A stretch of DNA of 27,292 bases from JAGMXM01 sp964458325 (GTDB lineage Bacteria; Verrucomicrobiota; Verrucomicrobiia; Limisphaerales; UBA1319), in contig CAYWIM010000066.1 in assembly GCA_964458325.1 (NCBI GenBank), forward strand, positions 1 through 27,292, in the 5' to 3' direction. Below the pieces are notes generated by a model that did not search any database, was not told the origin of the DNA, and saw only the letters and a list, made by a program, of their open reading frames with translations. Shown here one piece after another: positions 7,700 to 15,593 of the stretch. How positions within the stretch are numbered: the first letter of the stretch is position 1; each line of letters starts with the position of its first letter. The translations under genes were made by a program, and so were the position numbers.

Positions 7700-8370
7700 G
7701 GCGAATCGTCGGAAATGACCCGGCCGTCCGCCAGCCGGATCCGGCGCCGAGCCCGATCTCCGATTTTCGGATCATGGGTGACCACGATCAGAGTGAGCCC
7801 CTGCCGGTTCATTCGCTCCATCAGCTCCACGATTTCGCGGCCGGATGTGCTGTCGAGGTTGCCGGTAGGCTCGTCGGCCAGGAGCACGGCGGGTTCCATG
7901 ACCACCGCGCGCGCGATGGCCACCCGCTGCTGCTCGCCGCCGGAGAGCTGATCGGGACGGTGGCCAGCCCGGTGGCCGAGCCCGACCACCTCGAGGACCT
8001 GCTGCACCCGCTGCCGGCGCTGTTCGGGTGCGATCCCGGCGAACACCATCGGCAGCTCGACGTTGCCGGCCGCCGTCAGGCGCGGCACCAGGTGGAAGAA
8101 CTGGAAGACGAATCCGATCCGATGGCGGCGCAGCGAGGAGAGCTCGTCGTCGGAGAACCGGGCGGTTTCCTGCCCCGCAAACCGATAGGATCCGCCGTTG
8201 GGCCGATCCAGGCAGCCCAGGATATGGAGCAGCGTGGATTTGCCCGAGCCGGATGGACCCATGATCGAGACATACTCGCCGGACTGGATCTCGAGGGTCG
8301 TCTCCTTCAGGGCGCGCACGGGGCTTCCGCCCACCACGTATGTGCGCTCGATTGCGTCGAGGCGAATCAT
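7696..8370 (-). CDS. ABC transporter ATP-binding protein, LolD/MacB type
   Basis: The 224-residue nucleotide-binding subunit powers the two permeases encoded downstream. It shows Walker A GPSGSGKST (38-46), Q-loop Q90, the signature LSGGEQQ (142-148), Walker B VLLADE (162-167) with the catalytic glutamate, the D-loop NLDS (171-174) and switch His199. The stretch RIGFVFQFFHLVPRLTA (84-100) is typical of the LolD/MacB subfamily used for lipoprotein, macrolide or peptide export. The ATG at 8370 overlaps the end of the adaptor gene by four bases. Substrate cannot be read from the sequence. Confidence 0.93.
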   Translation of the reverse strand: MIRLDAIERTYVVGGSPVRALKETTLEIQSGEYVSIMGPSGSGKSTLLHILGCLDRPNGGSYRFAGQETARFSDDELSSLRRHRIGFVFQFFHLVPRLTAAGNVELPMVFAGIAPEQRRQRVQQVLEVVGLGHRAGHRPDQLSGGEQQRVAIARAVVMEPAVLLADEPTGNLDSTSGREIVELMERMNRQGLTLIVVTHDPKIGDRARRRIRLADGRVISDDSP

Positions 8371-9662
8371 GGCTCTGTTTCTGGATGAGCCTCTGCCGGC
8401 CTTCGGCCGCCCTCTGCCCCGGGGGCTGCGGGGAGGAGGGCAGGGGGAGGGTTCGTTCCCTGGCTCAGGGATTCAGCGCCCGAGCCTGGATCAGGGAGAT
8501 TCTCCTCCTTGGCGATGGCATGCGCGCCCGCCTTGACCTCCGGCCGATCGAGCGAGACCACCACCACCTCGCCCGCCGCCAGCCCCGAGACGATCTCGGT
8601 GAAGCTCCAGTTGTGAAGGCCGGTGGCGACCTTCTGCTCGGCCAGCCGGCCCTCCCGCAGGACCAGGACACGATCGCCCTCGATCAACGCGTAGGTGGGG
8701 ATTCGGAGGACCTGTTCGCGCGCCTCGAGAATGATCTCGATGTCGGCGGACAGGCCGGGGAGCAGGTTGGCGGGAAGGGGATTCTCCTCGAACTCGGCCT
8801 CGACGCGGAGCGTCCGGTTCTGTTCCTGGCGGGTTTCGACGAACGAGGAGATGTAGGTCAGAGCGCCACGGAAAGAGCGCCCTCGAAACGCATCGAGGGT
8901 GATCCGCACCGGGTATCGGGGGCGGAGGCGGGCGACATCGGCCTCGTCGATCGGGGCGCTGACGTAGAGCGAGTCGGGATCGATCAGATCCACCACCGGC
9001 GGGATGAAGACGCCGGGCGGGCTGGGGCTGATCCACTCGCCCGTCTCGGTGGTGACGTCGAGCACGACGCCGTCGAAGGGAGCGGTCATGACGGTTTTGG
9101 CGAGGGTGGCGCGGGCCAATTCGAGGGCGGCCTCGGCCTCGCGGGCGCGGGCTTGGGCGGCCAGGCTGGCGGCATGGGCGGAGTGCGAGCGGGTCTGGTC
9201 CTGATCCAGCGCGATCTCGGAGATGACCTTGTCGCGGGCGAGGCTTTGGGTCCGTTTCCAGGATTGCTGGGCGAGCTCGGATTCGAGCCGGGCTTGTTCG
9301 GCGAGGGCTGTGGCGGCCTCGAGGGCGCGCTGCGCCAGTTGGACCTGAGCCTGGTGTTCGTCATCATCGAGCCGCAATAAAACGTCCCCTTTCTTGACTC
9401 GGCTCCCTTTCTGAACGCGGATTTCCGCCACCAATCCCGGGATTCCCGGGCTCATCCCGGCTCGGCGTCGGGACTGGACCGTGCCCGCTCGAGAGTTCAC
9501 CACCGTGTCTTCGACGCGCCCTTTTTCGACGCGGCAGACGGCCACCTCGATGGGGTGGGGACGAAACACGGTGAGGCGCAAGGCGAGGCCAATTCCCGCC
9601 ACGACGGCGAGGACAAGCCCCAGCTTCAGCCACGGAAAGGGTGAACGCTCAGCCTGAATCAT
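8367..9662 (-). CDS. Periplasmic adaptor (membrane fusion protein), MacA/HlyD type
   Basis: Adaptors of this family link an inner-membrane transporter to an outer-membrane channel. The 431-residue product starts with one membrane helix (about 13-30). A barrel-sandwich (lipoyl-like) half follows, with the block VQKGSRVKKGDVLLRLDDDE. A long Ala/Glu/Gln-rich coiled-coil hairpin spans about 105-190. The returning lipoyl half has the block MTAPFDGVVLDVTTETGEWI, followed by beta-barrel and membrane-proximal domains to about 390. The tail is Pro/Ala/Gly-rich and low complexity. It is the first gene of the operon (adaptor, ATPase, permease, permease). The outer-membrane TolC-like partner is not in this window. 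The start at 9662 lies 153 bp from the divergent mreB gene. Confidence 0.9.
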   Translation of the reverse strand: MIQAERSPFPWLKLGLVLAVVAGIGLALRLTVFRPHPIEVAVCRVEKGRVEDTVVNSRAGTVQSRRRAGMSPGIPGLVAEIRVQKGSRVKKGDVLLRLDDDEHQAQVQLAQRALEAATALAEQARLESELAQQSWKRTQSLARDKVISEIALDQDQTRSHSAHAASLAAQARAREAEAALELARATLAKTVMTAPFDGVVLDVTTETGEWISPSPPGVFIPPVVDLIDPDSLYVSAPIDEADVARLRPRYPVRITLDAFRGRSFRGALTYISSFVETRQEQNRTLRVEAEFEENPLPANLLPGLSADIEIILEAREQVLRIPTYALIEGDRVLVLREGRLAEQKVATGLHNWSFTEIVSGLAAGEVVVVSLDRPEVKAGAHAIAKEENLPDPGSGAESLSQGTNPPPALLPAAPGAEGGRRPAEAHPETEP

Positions 9663-9761
9663 GGGCGCAGGTTAGCCTCGAATGCATTGGGGCGCAAGGA
9701 CCGCCGGGGTGCGCGGCCGCCGGCGGTGAATAACGCGCTGCGAGGATTCAGGCGTTCTCAC

Positions 9762-9791
9762 TTGACCATAGGGGCAATGATTCCTTATTTA
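9762..9791 (+). promoter_or_regulatory. Candidate sigma70-type promoter for the mre cluster
   Basis: TTGACC at 9762-9767 is a good -35 match. It is followed after 18 nt by an AT-rich TATTTA (9786-9791), a weak -10 match, 24 nt before the mreB ATG. It is the only AT-rich patch in the 153-bp gap between the divergent adaptor gene and mreB. The rest of the gap is GC-rich with no other feature seen. Confidence 0.35.
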
Positions 9792-9815
9792 TCACAGGCG
9801 ATTTAGGCAACGGTC

Positions 9816-10841
9816 ATGTTCGCACAACTTAAAGGGCTGTTTTCCAACGATATTGGGATTGACCTGGGAACGGCCAATTCTCTGGTCTTCGTGCGGGACC
9901 GCGGCATCGTGTTGCGGGAGCCGTCCGTGGTGGCCATTCAGGCGGGCACGACGAACGTGCTGGCGGTGGGGGAGGAGGCCAAGCGCATGCTGGGGCGAAC
10001 CCCGGGCAACATCCTGGCCATCCGGCCGATGAAAGACGGCGTCATCGCCGATTTCGAGGTGACGGAGTCGATGCTGCGGTATTTCATCCAGAAGGTGCAT
10101 CACCGGCAGCTGATCGCGCCGCGGGTGGTCGTGGCGGTGCCGTCGGGGATCACCGAGGTCGAGAAGCGGGCGGTGAAAGACTCGGCGATGCATGCCGGGG
10201 CGCGCGAGGTCTACCTGATCGAGCAGCCGATGGCGTCGGCGATCGGGGTGGGGTTGCCGGTCCACGAGCCGGCGGGCAACATGATCGTGGATATCGGCGG
10301 GGGGACGTGCGAGATCGCCGTCATCTCGCTGGCGGGGATCGTCTTCAGCCGGAGCATGCGCGTGGGCGGAGACGAGTTTGACGAGACCGTCGTCGCCCAC
10401 ATGAAACGCGCCTATAATTTAATGATTGGTGAACGGACCGCCGAGGAGATCAAGATTCGCATCGGCTCGGCATATCCCTTGGAACAGGAACTGACGATGG
10501 AAGTGAAGGGTCGCGATTTGAGCTCCGGGCTGCCGAAGACATTGTCGGTGCGTTCGGAGGAGATTCGCGAAGCCCTCAAGGAACCGCTTTCAAGCATACT
10601 GGAATCCGTGCGCATCACGCTCGAGCGCTGTCCGCCCGAGCTGGCGGCCGACCTCGTGGACCGGGGCATCGTGCTGGCCGGCGGCGGGGCGCTGCTCCGG
10701 GGCATCGACCGATTGATCGCCGACGAGACCGGCCTGCCGGTCCACATCGCCGACGATCCGCTCAGCGCCGTGGCCGAAGGAACCGGGCGCGTCCTGCAGG
10801 AGCTCCAATTCTTGAAGCGGCTCGCTTTCTCGAAGACATGA
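9816..10841 (+). CDS. mreB: Rod shape-determining actin-like protein MreB
   Basis: MreB polymerises on the inner face of the cytoplasmic membrane and guides the enzymes of lateral wall synthesis. The 341-residue product has the normal family length. It shows the actin-fold phosphate-1 motif DLGTANSLVFV (about 15-25), the MreB blocks MKDGVIADFEVTESMLRYFI and VVVAVPSGITEVEKRAV, phosphate-2 DIGGGTCEIAVISL, and adenosine motif GIVLAGGGALLRGIDRLI near 285-302. The N-terminus MFAQLKGLFSNDIGIDLGT is typical and fits the ATG at 9816. It is the first gene of the cluster and is separated from mreC by 37 bp containing a hairpin. Confidence 0.97.
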   Translation: MFAQLKGLFSNDIGIDLGTANSLVFVRDRGIVLREPSVVAIQAGTTNVLAVGEEAKRMLGRTPGNILAIRPMKDGVIADFEVTESMLRYFIQKVHHRQLIAPRVVVAVPSGITEVEKRAVKDSAMHAGAREVYLIEQPMASAIGVGLPVHEPAGNMIVDIGGGTCEIAVISLAGIVFSRSMRVGGDEFDETVVAHMKRAYNLMIGERTAEEIKIRIGSAYPLEQELTMEVKGRDLSSGLPKTLSVRSEEIREALKEPLSSILESVRITLERCPPELAADLVDRGIVLAGGGALLRGIDRLIADETGLPVHIADDPLSAVAEGTGRVLQELQFLKRLAFSKT

Positions 10842-10849
10842 TCCAGGCG

Positions 10850-10876
10850 TTCACCCCCCAACCGGGTCGGGGTGAA
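10850..10876 (+). promoter_or_regulatory. Hairpin covering the mreC ribosome-binding site
   Basis: TTCACCCC (10850-10857) is perfectly complementary to GGGGTGAA (10869-10876), giving an 8-bp stem with an 11-nt loop in the mreB-mreC gap. The 3' arm contains the only Shine-Dalgarno-like sequence (GGGGTGA) for mreC, whose ATG begins at 10879. Folding would therefore hide the site. This could set mreC translation below mreB or couple it to upstream translation. There is no T-tract, so it is not an intrinsic terminator. Confidence 0.55.
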
Positions 10877-10878
10877 GC

Positions 10879-11688
10879 ATGTTGAAACGGCCGTTTGTAG
10901 CTGCCCTTATCGCAATCGCGGCGCTGGCGACAGGTTTGTGGAACCTGCCCCTCTGGTTTTCGTCGCCGGCCAAATCCATCCTCGGCGCCGGATTTGTCCC
11001 GCTCTTCGGGCTCGAGCACGCCGGCCGGGAACTGACCGATGCGGCCGGCAACGCCCTGGCGCCCCGGCAAACCCTCGTCCAGGAGCGGGACCAGCTCCGG
11101 CGGGAAAACCAGGCCCTGCGCGTCCTGGTCCAAGAGGCCGCCGATCTCCAGATCGAAAACGAACGGCTCCGCGCCCAGGCCGGATTTGCCGCGCGCGCTC
11201 CCTGGAAGCTCCGCCCGGCCCAGGTGATCGGCCGCGATCCTTCCAACTGGTGGCGCACCCTGCATATCGATGCCGGAGCCAACGACGGCCTGCGGGTCAA
11301 CTGCCCGGTGCTGACCCCCCAGGGGCTGGTCGGACGCATCAGCCAGATCCATGCCGAGCGGTCGGTCGTCCGCATGGTGGGCGATCCCGAGTGCCGCGTC
11401 TCCGCGCTGATCCAGGAGACGCGCGAGACCACGGGCATCCTCATTCCGGCCGAGGATCTGTCCGATCGCGGCGACCTGGTCACGCTGACCTTTCTCTCGC
11501 GCCATGCCGCGCTCAAGGCCGGACAAAACGTGATCACCAGCGGCCAGGGCGGCCTTTACCCGAAAGGGATCCTGGTGGGTCGGATCGTGGATTGGGGGCT
11601 GGCTGACCAGGGGCTTTACCAGGAAGCGCGGGTCCAGCTGGCCGTCCGCCAGCATCAGCTCGAGGAAGTGTGGGTGATTCTCCCATGA
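10879..11688 (+). CDS. mreC: Rod shape-determining protein MreC
   Basis: MreC is a bitopic membrane protein that connects MreB to the periplasmic wall-synthesis enzymes and activates PBP2-RodA. The 269-residue product has a basic start and a membrane helix (about 7-25). A coiled coil follows at about 55-93 (QERDQLRRENQALRVLVQEA). The double beta-barrel domain includes the conserved stretch VIGRDPSNWWRTLHIDAG and a later QNVITSGQGGLYPKGILVG block that is characteristic of the family. The ATG at 10879 follows the hairpin-embedded GGGGTGA. Its stop overlaps the mreD start (ATGA at 11685-11688). Confidence 0.95.
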   Translation: MLKRPFVAALIAIAALATGLWNLPLWFSSPAKSILGAGFVPLFGLEHAGRELTDAAGNALAPRQTLVQERDQLRRENQALRVLVQEAADLQIENERLRAQAGFAARAPWKLRPAQVIGRDPSNWWRTLHIDAGANDGLRVNCPVLTPQGLVGRISQIHAERSVVRMVGDPECRVSALIQETRETTGILIPAEDLSDRGDLVTLTFLSRHAALKAGQNVITSGQGGLYPKGILVGRIVDWGLADQGLYQEARVQLAVRQHQLEEVWVILP

Positions 11689-12326
11689 ACCGCGTCTACA
11701 CCCTCTGTGTCTGGCTGCTGACCGTGGGCACGGCTTTCGCCGCAGCGGCCATGGATTTCCCGCGGCGGATGTTGGGCACGCAGATCGACCTGATGTCGCC
11801 GCTGGTGATTGCCGCGGCGCTGGCGGCCGACCGGCGGACCATGATCGGGGTGGCGGTCGTGGGCGGGCTGTCGCTGGACACGCTATCCGCCACCCCGCTG
11901 GGGCTGAGCGTGCCGCCGCTGGCGGCCGTCGGCCTGCTGGCGCACCGGCAGCTTCCGCTGATGCTGCCGGACCAGAAGGCGGTGCAATGGCTTCTGGGGC
12001 TGGCGGGCGGCCTGCTGGCGCCGACTCTGTCCCTGCTGAGCGTGCAGGGGTGGGCCTATTTCAGTGGCAGCACCGATCCGCTGGCCGCGCCATCCACCGC
12101 GTCGGCCATCGAGTGGGGCTGGATCGAGGCGGTCGAGGATCGAGGGCTGCCTTTGACGGCGGGCTGGGTCCTCTGGCGCCACGTTCCTTTCATGGCCGTG
12201 GGCAGCGCGTTCCTGACGCCGTTGATGTATGCGCTGTTGCGAAGGCTCGGACGGGCCGTCGAGTATCCGCTGGTCAAGCCGCCCTATTATCGGCTCGATC
12301 GGGAAATGAAACGGGGGCGGATGTGA
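11685..12326 (+). CDS. mreD: Rod shape-determining protein MreD (probable)
   Basis: MreD is the poorly conserved polytopic membrane partner of MreC in the elongasome. The 213-residue product is mostly hydrophobic, with about five to six predicted helices (about 5-22, 35-65, 72-85, 95-125, 160-185). Sequence similarity alone is weak, so the assignment rests on position between mreC and the PBP2 gene. The ATG at 11685 overlaps the mreC stop by four bases. An upstream in-frame GTG at 11670 is possible but less likely. Confidence 0.8.
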   Translation: MNRVYTLCVWLLTVGTAFAAAAMDFPRRMLGTQIDLMSPLVIAAALAADRRTMIGVAVVGGLSLDTLSATPLGLSVPPLAAVGLLAHRQLPLMLPDQKAVQWLLGLAGGLLAPTLSLLSVQGWAYFSGSTDPLAAPSTASAIEWGWIEAVEDRGLPLTAGWVLWRHVPFMAVGSAFLTPLMYALLRRLGRAVEYPLVKPPYYRLDREMKRGRM

Positions 12327-12333
12327 GGCGGCC

Positions 12334-14343
12334 ATGCTGATCCTGGACCAACTGAAGCGGAGCGACCGGGGCTTGTGGCTGATGGCCGTGGGCATCCTGG
12401 TGACGTTCGGTTCTCTGCTGGTCTGGCTGGCGTATCTGCAGGTCTTCTCGGTCAGCCGCTACCAGGCCAGCCAGCAGGCGCAATCCATCCGCCGCATCCG
12501 GTTCCCGGCGGTGCGCGGGACCGTGCACGACCGGCTGGGCCAGTCCCTGGCCGAGAACCGGCCCATGTTCAACGCCAACCTCTACATCGAAGAGCTCAGC
12601 CCGCTTTTCAAGGCCGAATACCGGCGCCTGATCCGCGAGAGAACCGGGACCAACATCGCCCGGCGGAGCTGGTGGGACTGGCTGGGGCGGCGGCCGGTCG
12701 AGAAGCCGGCTCCAGCCCCTCGCCTGACTCTGGCGGAGCGGGAGGCCTTGGGGCGGCAGGCGCGGTTCCAGGTGGTGAACCAGGTCGTCCAGGAACTGGC
12801 GGCGCAAATCGAGCAGCCTCTGGCCTTGGATGAAGCGCGGTTCCATCAGCATTACGAGGAGCGGCGCGCCCTGCCGCTGCCGCTGCTCGAGAACCTATCC
12901 GATTCGATTGTCGCCCGTCTCCAGGAGCGCCCGGAGCGGCCTGTGGGGGTGAACCTGGACGTCCAGCCGATGCGATGGTATCCCCACCGCATGCTGGCGG
13001 CCCACGTGCTGGGGCAGGTCCGCCGGATGGATCATATCCAGGAAGACATCGATGACGGCTTCTATTATTGCCTGCCCGATTACCAGGGGAACGTCGGGAT
13101 CGAGGGGGCTTTCGATCGCGAGCTGCGTGGCCATGCGGGTTTCAAGGCGGTGCGGGTCAACAACATGGGCTACCGGCAATCGGAAACCATCTGGTCGCCC
13201 CCGCAGCCGGGCCAGGACGTCTATTTGACCATCGACCTGCGCATCCAGCAGGCCGCCGAACGGGCCCTCCGGCAGGCCGGTTCCAATCCCAAAGGCGCCG
13301 TGGTGGTCATGGATCCCCGCAACGGCGATGTCCTGGCCATGGCATCCTCGCCGCCGTTCGATCCGAATTCGTTCGTGCCGCGAATGAGCCATGCCAACTG
13401 GGTCCGGCTCAGCGATCCGGACACGAACCCCATGTTGAACCGGGCCTCGTTCGGCTCCTACGCGCCGGGATCGATCTTCAAGATCGTGGTCGCGCTGGCG
13501 GGGCTCGAAGCGGGAACGCTCGATCCGCGCGAGATCTATTCGAGCAAGGGGTATTACTCGATGGGCAGGCGCAGCCGGCCCATTGGGGACACCGCGCCGG
13601 CAGGGGATTACGATTTCCGACGGGCCTTCAAGCTTTCGAGCAACTCCTATTTCATTCATCACGGCCTTCGGGCGGGGCTGGATCGGATCATCGAGATGGG
13701 GCAGCGTTTCTTCCTGGGCCAGCGCACACAGATCCCCCTGCTCCAGGAGGTGCGGGGCTTTTTCCCCACGTTCGAATGGGTCTCCTCCCGGAATGAGCAG
13801 GGCGATCCCATCCAGCCGGGCGAGGTGGCCAACTTGTGCATTGGCCAGGGCTTCTTAACCGTGACCCCGTTGCAGATGGCGGTGCTGACCTGCGCGATCG
13901 CCAACGGGGGCACAGTCTACTGGCCCCGGCTGGTCGAGCGAGTGGAGCCAGGAGGAGCGGCCAGGATCGGCGGTCCGCGATCGGCCGGCCGTCCCCGGGG
14001 CGAGCTGGGCGCCAGCCAGCAGCACTTGGCCCTCGTCCGCGAAGGCATGCTGGCCGATGTCGAAGACCCCGATGGCACCGGACGCCATGCCTCGGTCATC
14101 GGAATGCGGGTGTGCGGCAAGACCGGGACCGCGGAAATGGCTTCGAGTGAAGGCGGCAAACGCAAGGACACCTGGTTTGTGTCGTTCGCGCCTTTCGAGA
14201 AGCCCCGGTATGCGGTGGTGGTGGTGGTCGAGGGTGGCGCGTCGGGCGGGGGGACATGTGCGCCAGTGGCGCGCTCTATCTACCAGGCGTTGAGGCAGTT
14301 GGAAATTCAATCGAATCCGTCGAATCCTGAGAGATCGAACTGA
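12334..14343 (+). CDS. mrdA: Penicillin-binding protein 2, elongasome transpeptidase
   Basis: PBP2 is the class B transpeptidase that crosslinks peptidoglycan during lateral growth, working with RodA. The 669-residue product has a single N-terminal membrane helix (about 15-35). A dimerisation/pedestal domain includes RGTVHDRLGQSLAENRP, with an inserted stretch at about 100-170. The C-terminal transpeptidase domain has all three catalytic motifs: SIFK with nucleophile Ser380, SSN at 435-437 and KTG at 596-598. The block GNVGIEGAFDRELRGHAG is typical of PBP2. The ATG at 12334 lies 7 bp after the mreD stop and follows GAGGCGG, an acceptable ribosome-binding site. The extreme C-terminus is Asn/Ser/Pro-rich. 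The rodA start follows about 40 bp downstream. Confidence 0.95.
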   Translation: MLILDQLKRSDRGLWLMAVGILVTFGSLLVWLAYLQVFSVSRYQASQQAQSIRRIRFPAVRGTVHDRLGQSLAENRPMFNANLYIEELSPLFKAEYRRLIRERTGTNIARRSWWDWLGRRPVEKPAPAPRLTLAEREALGRQARFQVVNQVVQELAAQIEQPLALDEARFHQHYEERRALPLPLLENLSDSIVARLQERPERPVGVNLDVQPMRWYPHRMLAAHVLGQVRRMDHIQEDIDDGFYYCLPDYQGNVGIEGAFDRELRGHAGFKAVRVNNMGYRQSETIWSPPQPGQDVYLTIDLRIQQAAERALRQAGSNPKGAVVVMDPRNGDVLAMASSPPFDPNSFVPRMSHANWVRLSDPDTNPMLNRASFGSYAPGSIFKIVVALAGLEAGTLDPREIYSSKGYYSMGRRSRPIGDTAPAGDYDFRRAFKLSSNSYFIHHGLRAGLDRIIEMGQRFFLGQRTQIPLLQEVRGFFPTFEWVSSRNEQGDPIQPGEVANLCIGQGFLTVTPLQMAVLTCAIANGGTVYWPRLVERVEPGGAARIGGPRSAGRPRGELGASQQHLALVREGMLADVEDPDGTGRHASVIGMRVCGKTGTAEMASSEGGKRKDTWFVSFAPFEKPRYAVVVVVEGGASGGGTCAPVARSIYQALRQLEIQSNPSNPERSN

Positions 14344-14385
14344 AATGGCTTTTAATGGTCTTCTAACTAATAAGTGGCGTATCGC

Positions 14386-15591
14386 ATGCTAGAGGCATCG
14401 CTCAACGAACGGGAACGGCGGGTGGACTGGCCCCTTCTGGCCAGCGCGTTGGGCTTGATGGTGCTGGGGGTGGCTTTCATCTGGAGCGCGACGGCCAACC
14501 CGGACCCGGTCGGAGGGTCCCCTTGGTATCGGCAGACGGCCTTTCAGCAGGCCGTCTGGTGCGTGCTGGGGCTGGGGGTGGCCGTGGCCGCCTGCCTGGT
14601 CGACTATCGGATCTATGCCCGATGGTCGTATCTGATCTACGGGTTGACGATCCTTTTGCTGATCGCGGTCCTTGCCGTGGGCTCGGTCCGGTTCGGCGCC
14701 CGGCGATGGATCGATCTGGGCCTGTTTCAGTTCCAGCCATCCGAGTTCGCCAAAGTTGGTTTTCTGGTGGCGATGGCTCATTTCCTGAGCCGTCCTCCCG
14801 AAGAGCTCGCCAAGCCGAGACTGTTCTGGCTGGCGCTGGCAATGACGGTCGTGCCGTTTGCGCTGATTCTGAGGGAGCCCGACTTGGGGTCGGCGCTGGT
14901 GTTGCTGCCGATGGCGCTGGTGATGTTCTTCGTGGCGGGGGTGCCGGTCCTGTTTCTGCGCCGGCTGCTGACGGGGTCCGCGGCCGTGTTGGGGCTGATC
15001 CTGGTCGACGTTCTTTGGGCGCCGCCGGAATGGCAGGTGATCCATCTCGAGGACTACCAGCGGAGGCGGTTGCTGGTCTATTTCGGGCTCGATTATGCGG
15101 GGCCCAACGCGTCGGAGGAGGAGCGCCGGCGGGCCCGTGTCCAGCAGCTCAACGATTCCTATAACGTGCGCCAAGCCCTGATCGCCGTGGGTTCGGGCGG
15201 ATGGACGGGCAAGGGATGGCGGCAAGGAGCCCAGAATGTGCTCGGGTTTTTGCCGAAAGGGGTGGCCCACAACGATTTTATTTTTTCGGTGATCGCGGAG
15301 GAGAGCGGGTACGTGGGGAGCATGACGGTTTTGGGGCTCTACACCGTGATCCTGTTCGCCGGTTTGAGAACCGCCAGCCAGGCCCGCGATCGCCTGGGTA
15401 AACTGCTGGCAGTGGGCGGCGTGACGCTCTTCTTCAGCCACGTCGTCATCAATATTGGAATGAATGTCCGGCTGATGCCCGTGACGGGCATCCCGTTGCC
15501 CCTGCTCAGTTATGGGGGATCTTCGGTGCTCTGCTCGATGATCGCGGTTGGCCTGTTACAGAACGTGTATTTCTACCGCAAGTCCTATTAG
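14386..15591 (+). CDS. rodA: SEDS-family peptidoglycan glycosyltransferase RodA
   Basis: RodA polymerises lipid II into glycan strands in complex with PBP2. The product (401 residues from the ATG at 14386) has about ten membrane helices. It has the SEDS landmarks GARRWIDLGLFQFQPSEFAK, REPDLGSALVLLP and, near the C-terminus, the signature stretch beginning NIGMNVRLMPVTGIPLPLLS and continuing into YGGSS. A GTG at 14374 would add four residues; neither start has a clear Shine-Dalgarno. The loop at about 215-265 is somewhat long and charged (an EEERRRARVQQL stretch). The presence of the PBP2 gene upstream points to RodA rather than FtsW. The RNase gene starts 2 bp after its stop. Confidence 0.95.
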   Translation: MLEASLNERERRVDWPLLASALGLMVLGVAFIWSATANPDPVGGSPWYRQTAFQQAVWCVLGLGVAVAACLVDYRIYARWSYLIYGLTILLLIAVLAVGSVRFGARRWIDLGLFQFQPSEFAKVGFLVAMAHFLSRPPEELAKPRLFWLALAMTVVPFALILREPDLGSALVLLPMALVMFFVAGVPVLFLRRLLTGSAAVLGLILVDVLWAPPEWQVIHLEDYQRRRLLVYFGLDYAGPNASEEERRRARVQQLNDSYNVRQALIAVGSGGWTGKGWRQGAQNVLGFLPKGVAHNDFIFSVIAEESGYVGSMTVLGLYTVILFAGLRTASQARDRLGKLLAVGGVTLFFSHVVINIGMNVRLMPVTGIPLPLLSYGGSSVLCSMIAVGLLQNVYFYRKSY

Positions 15592-15593
15592 CC

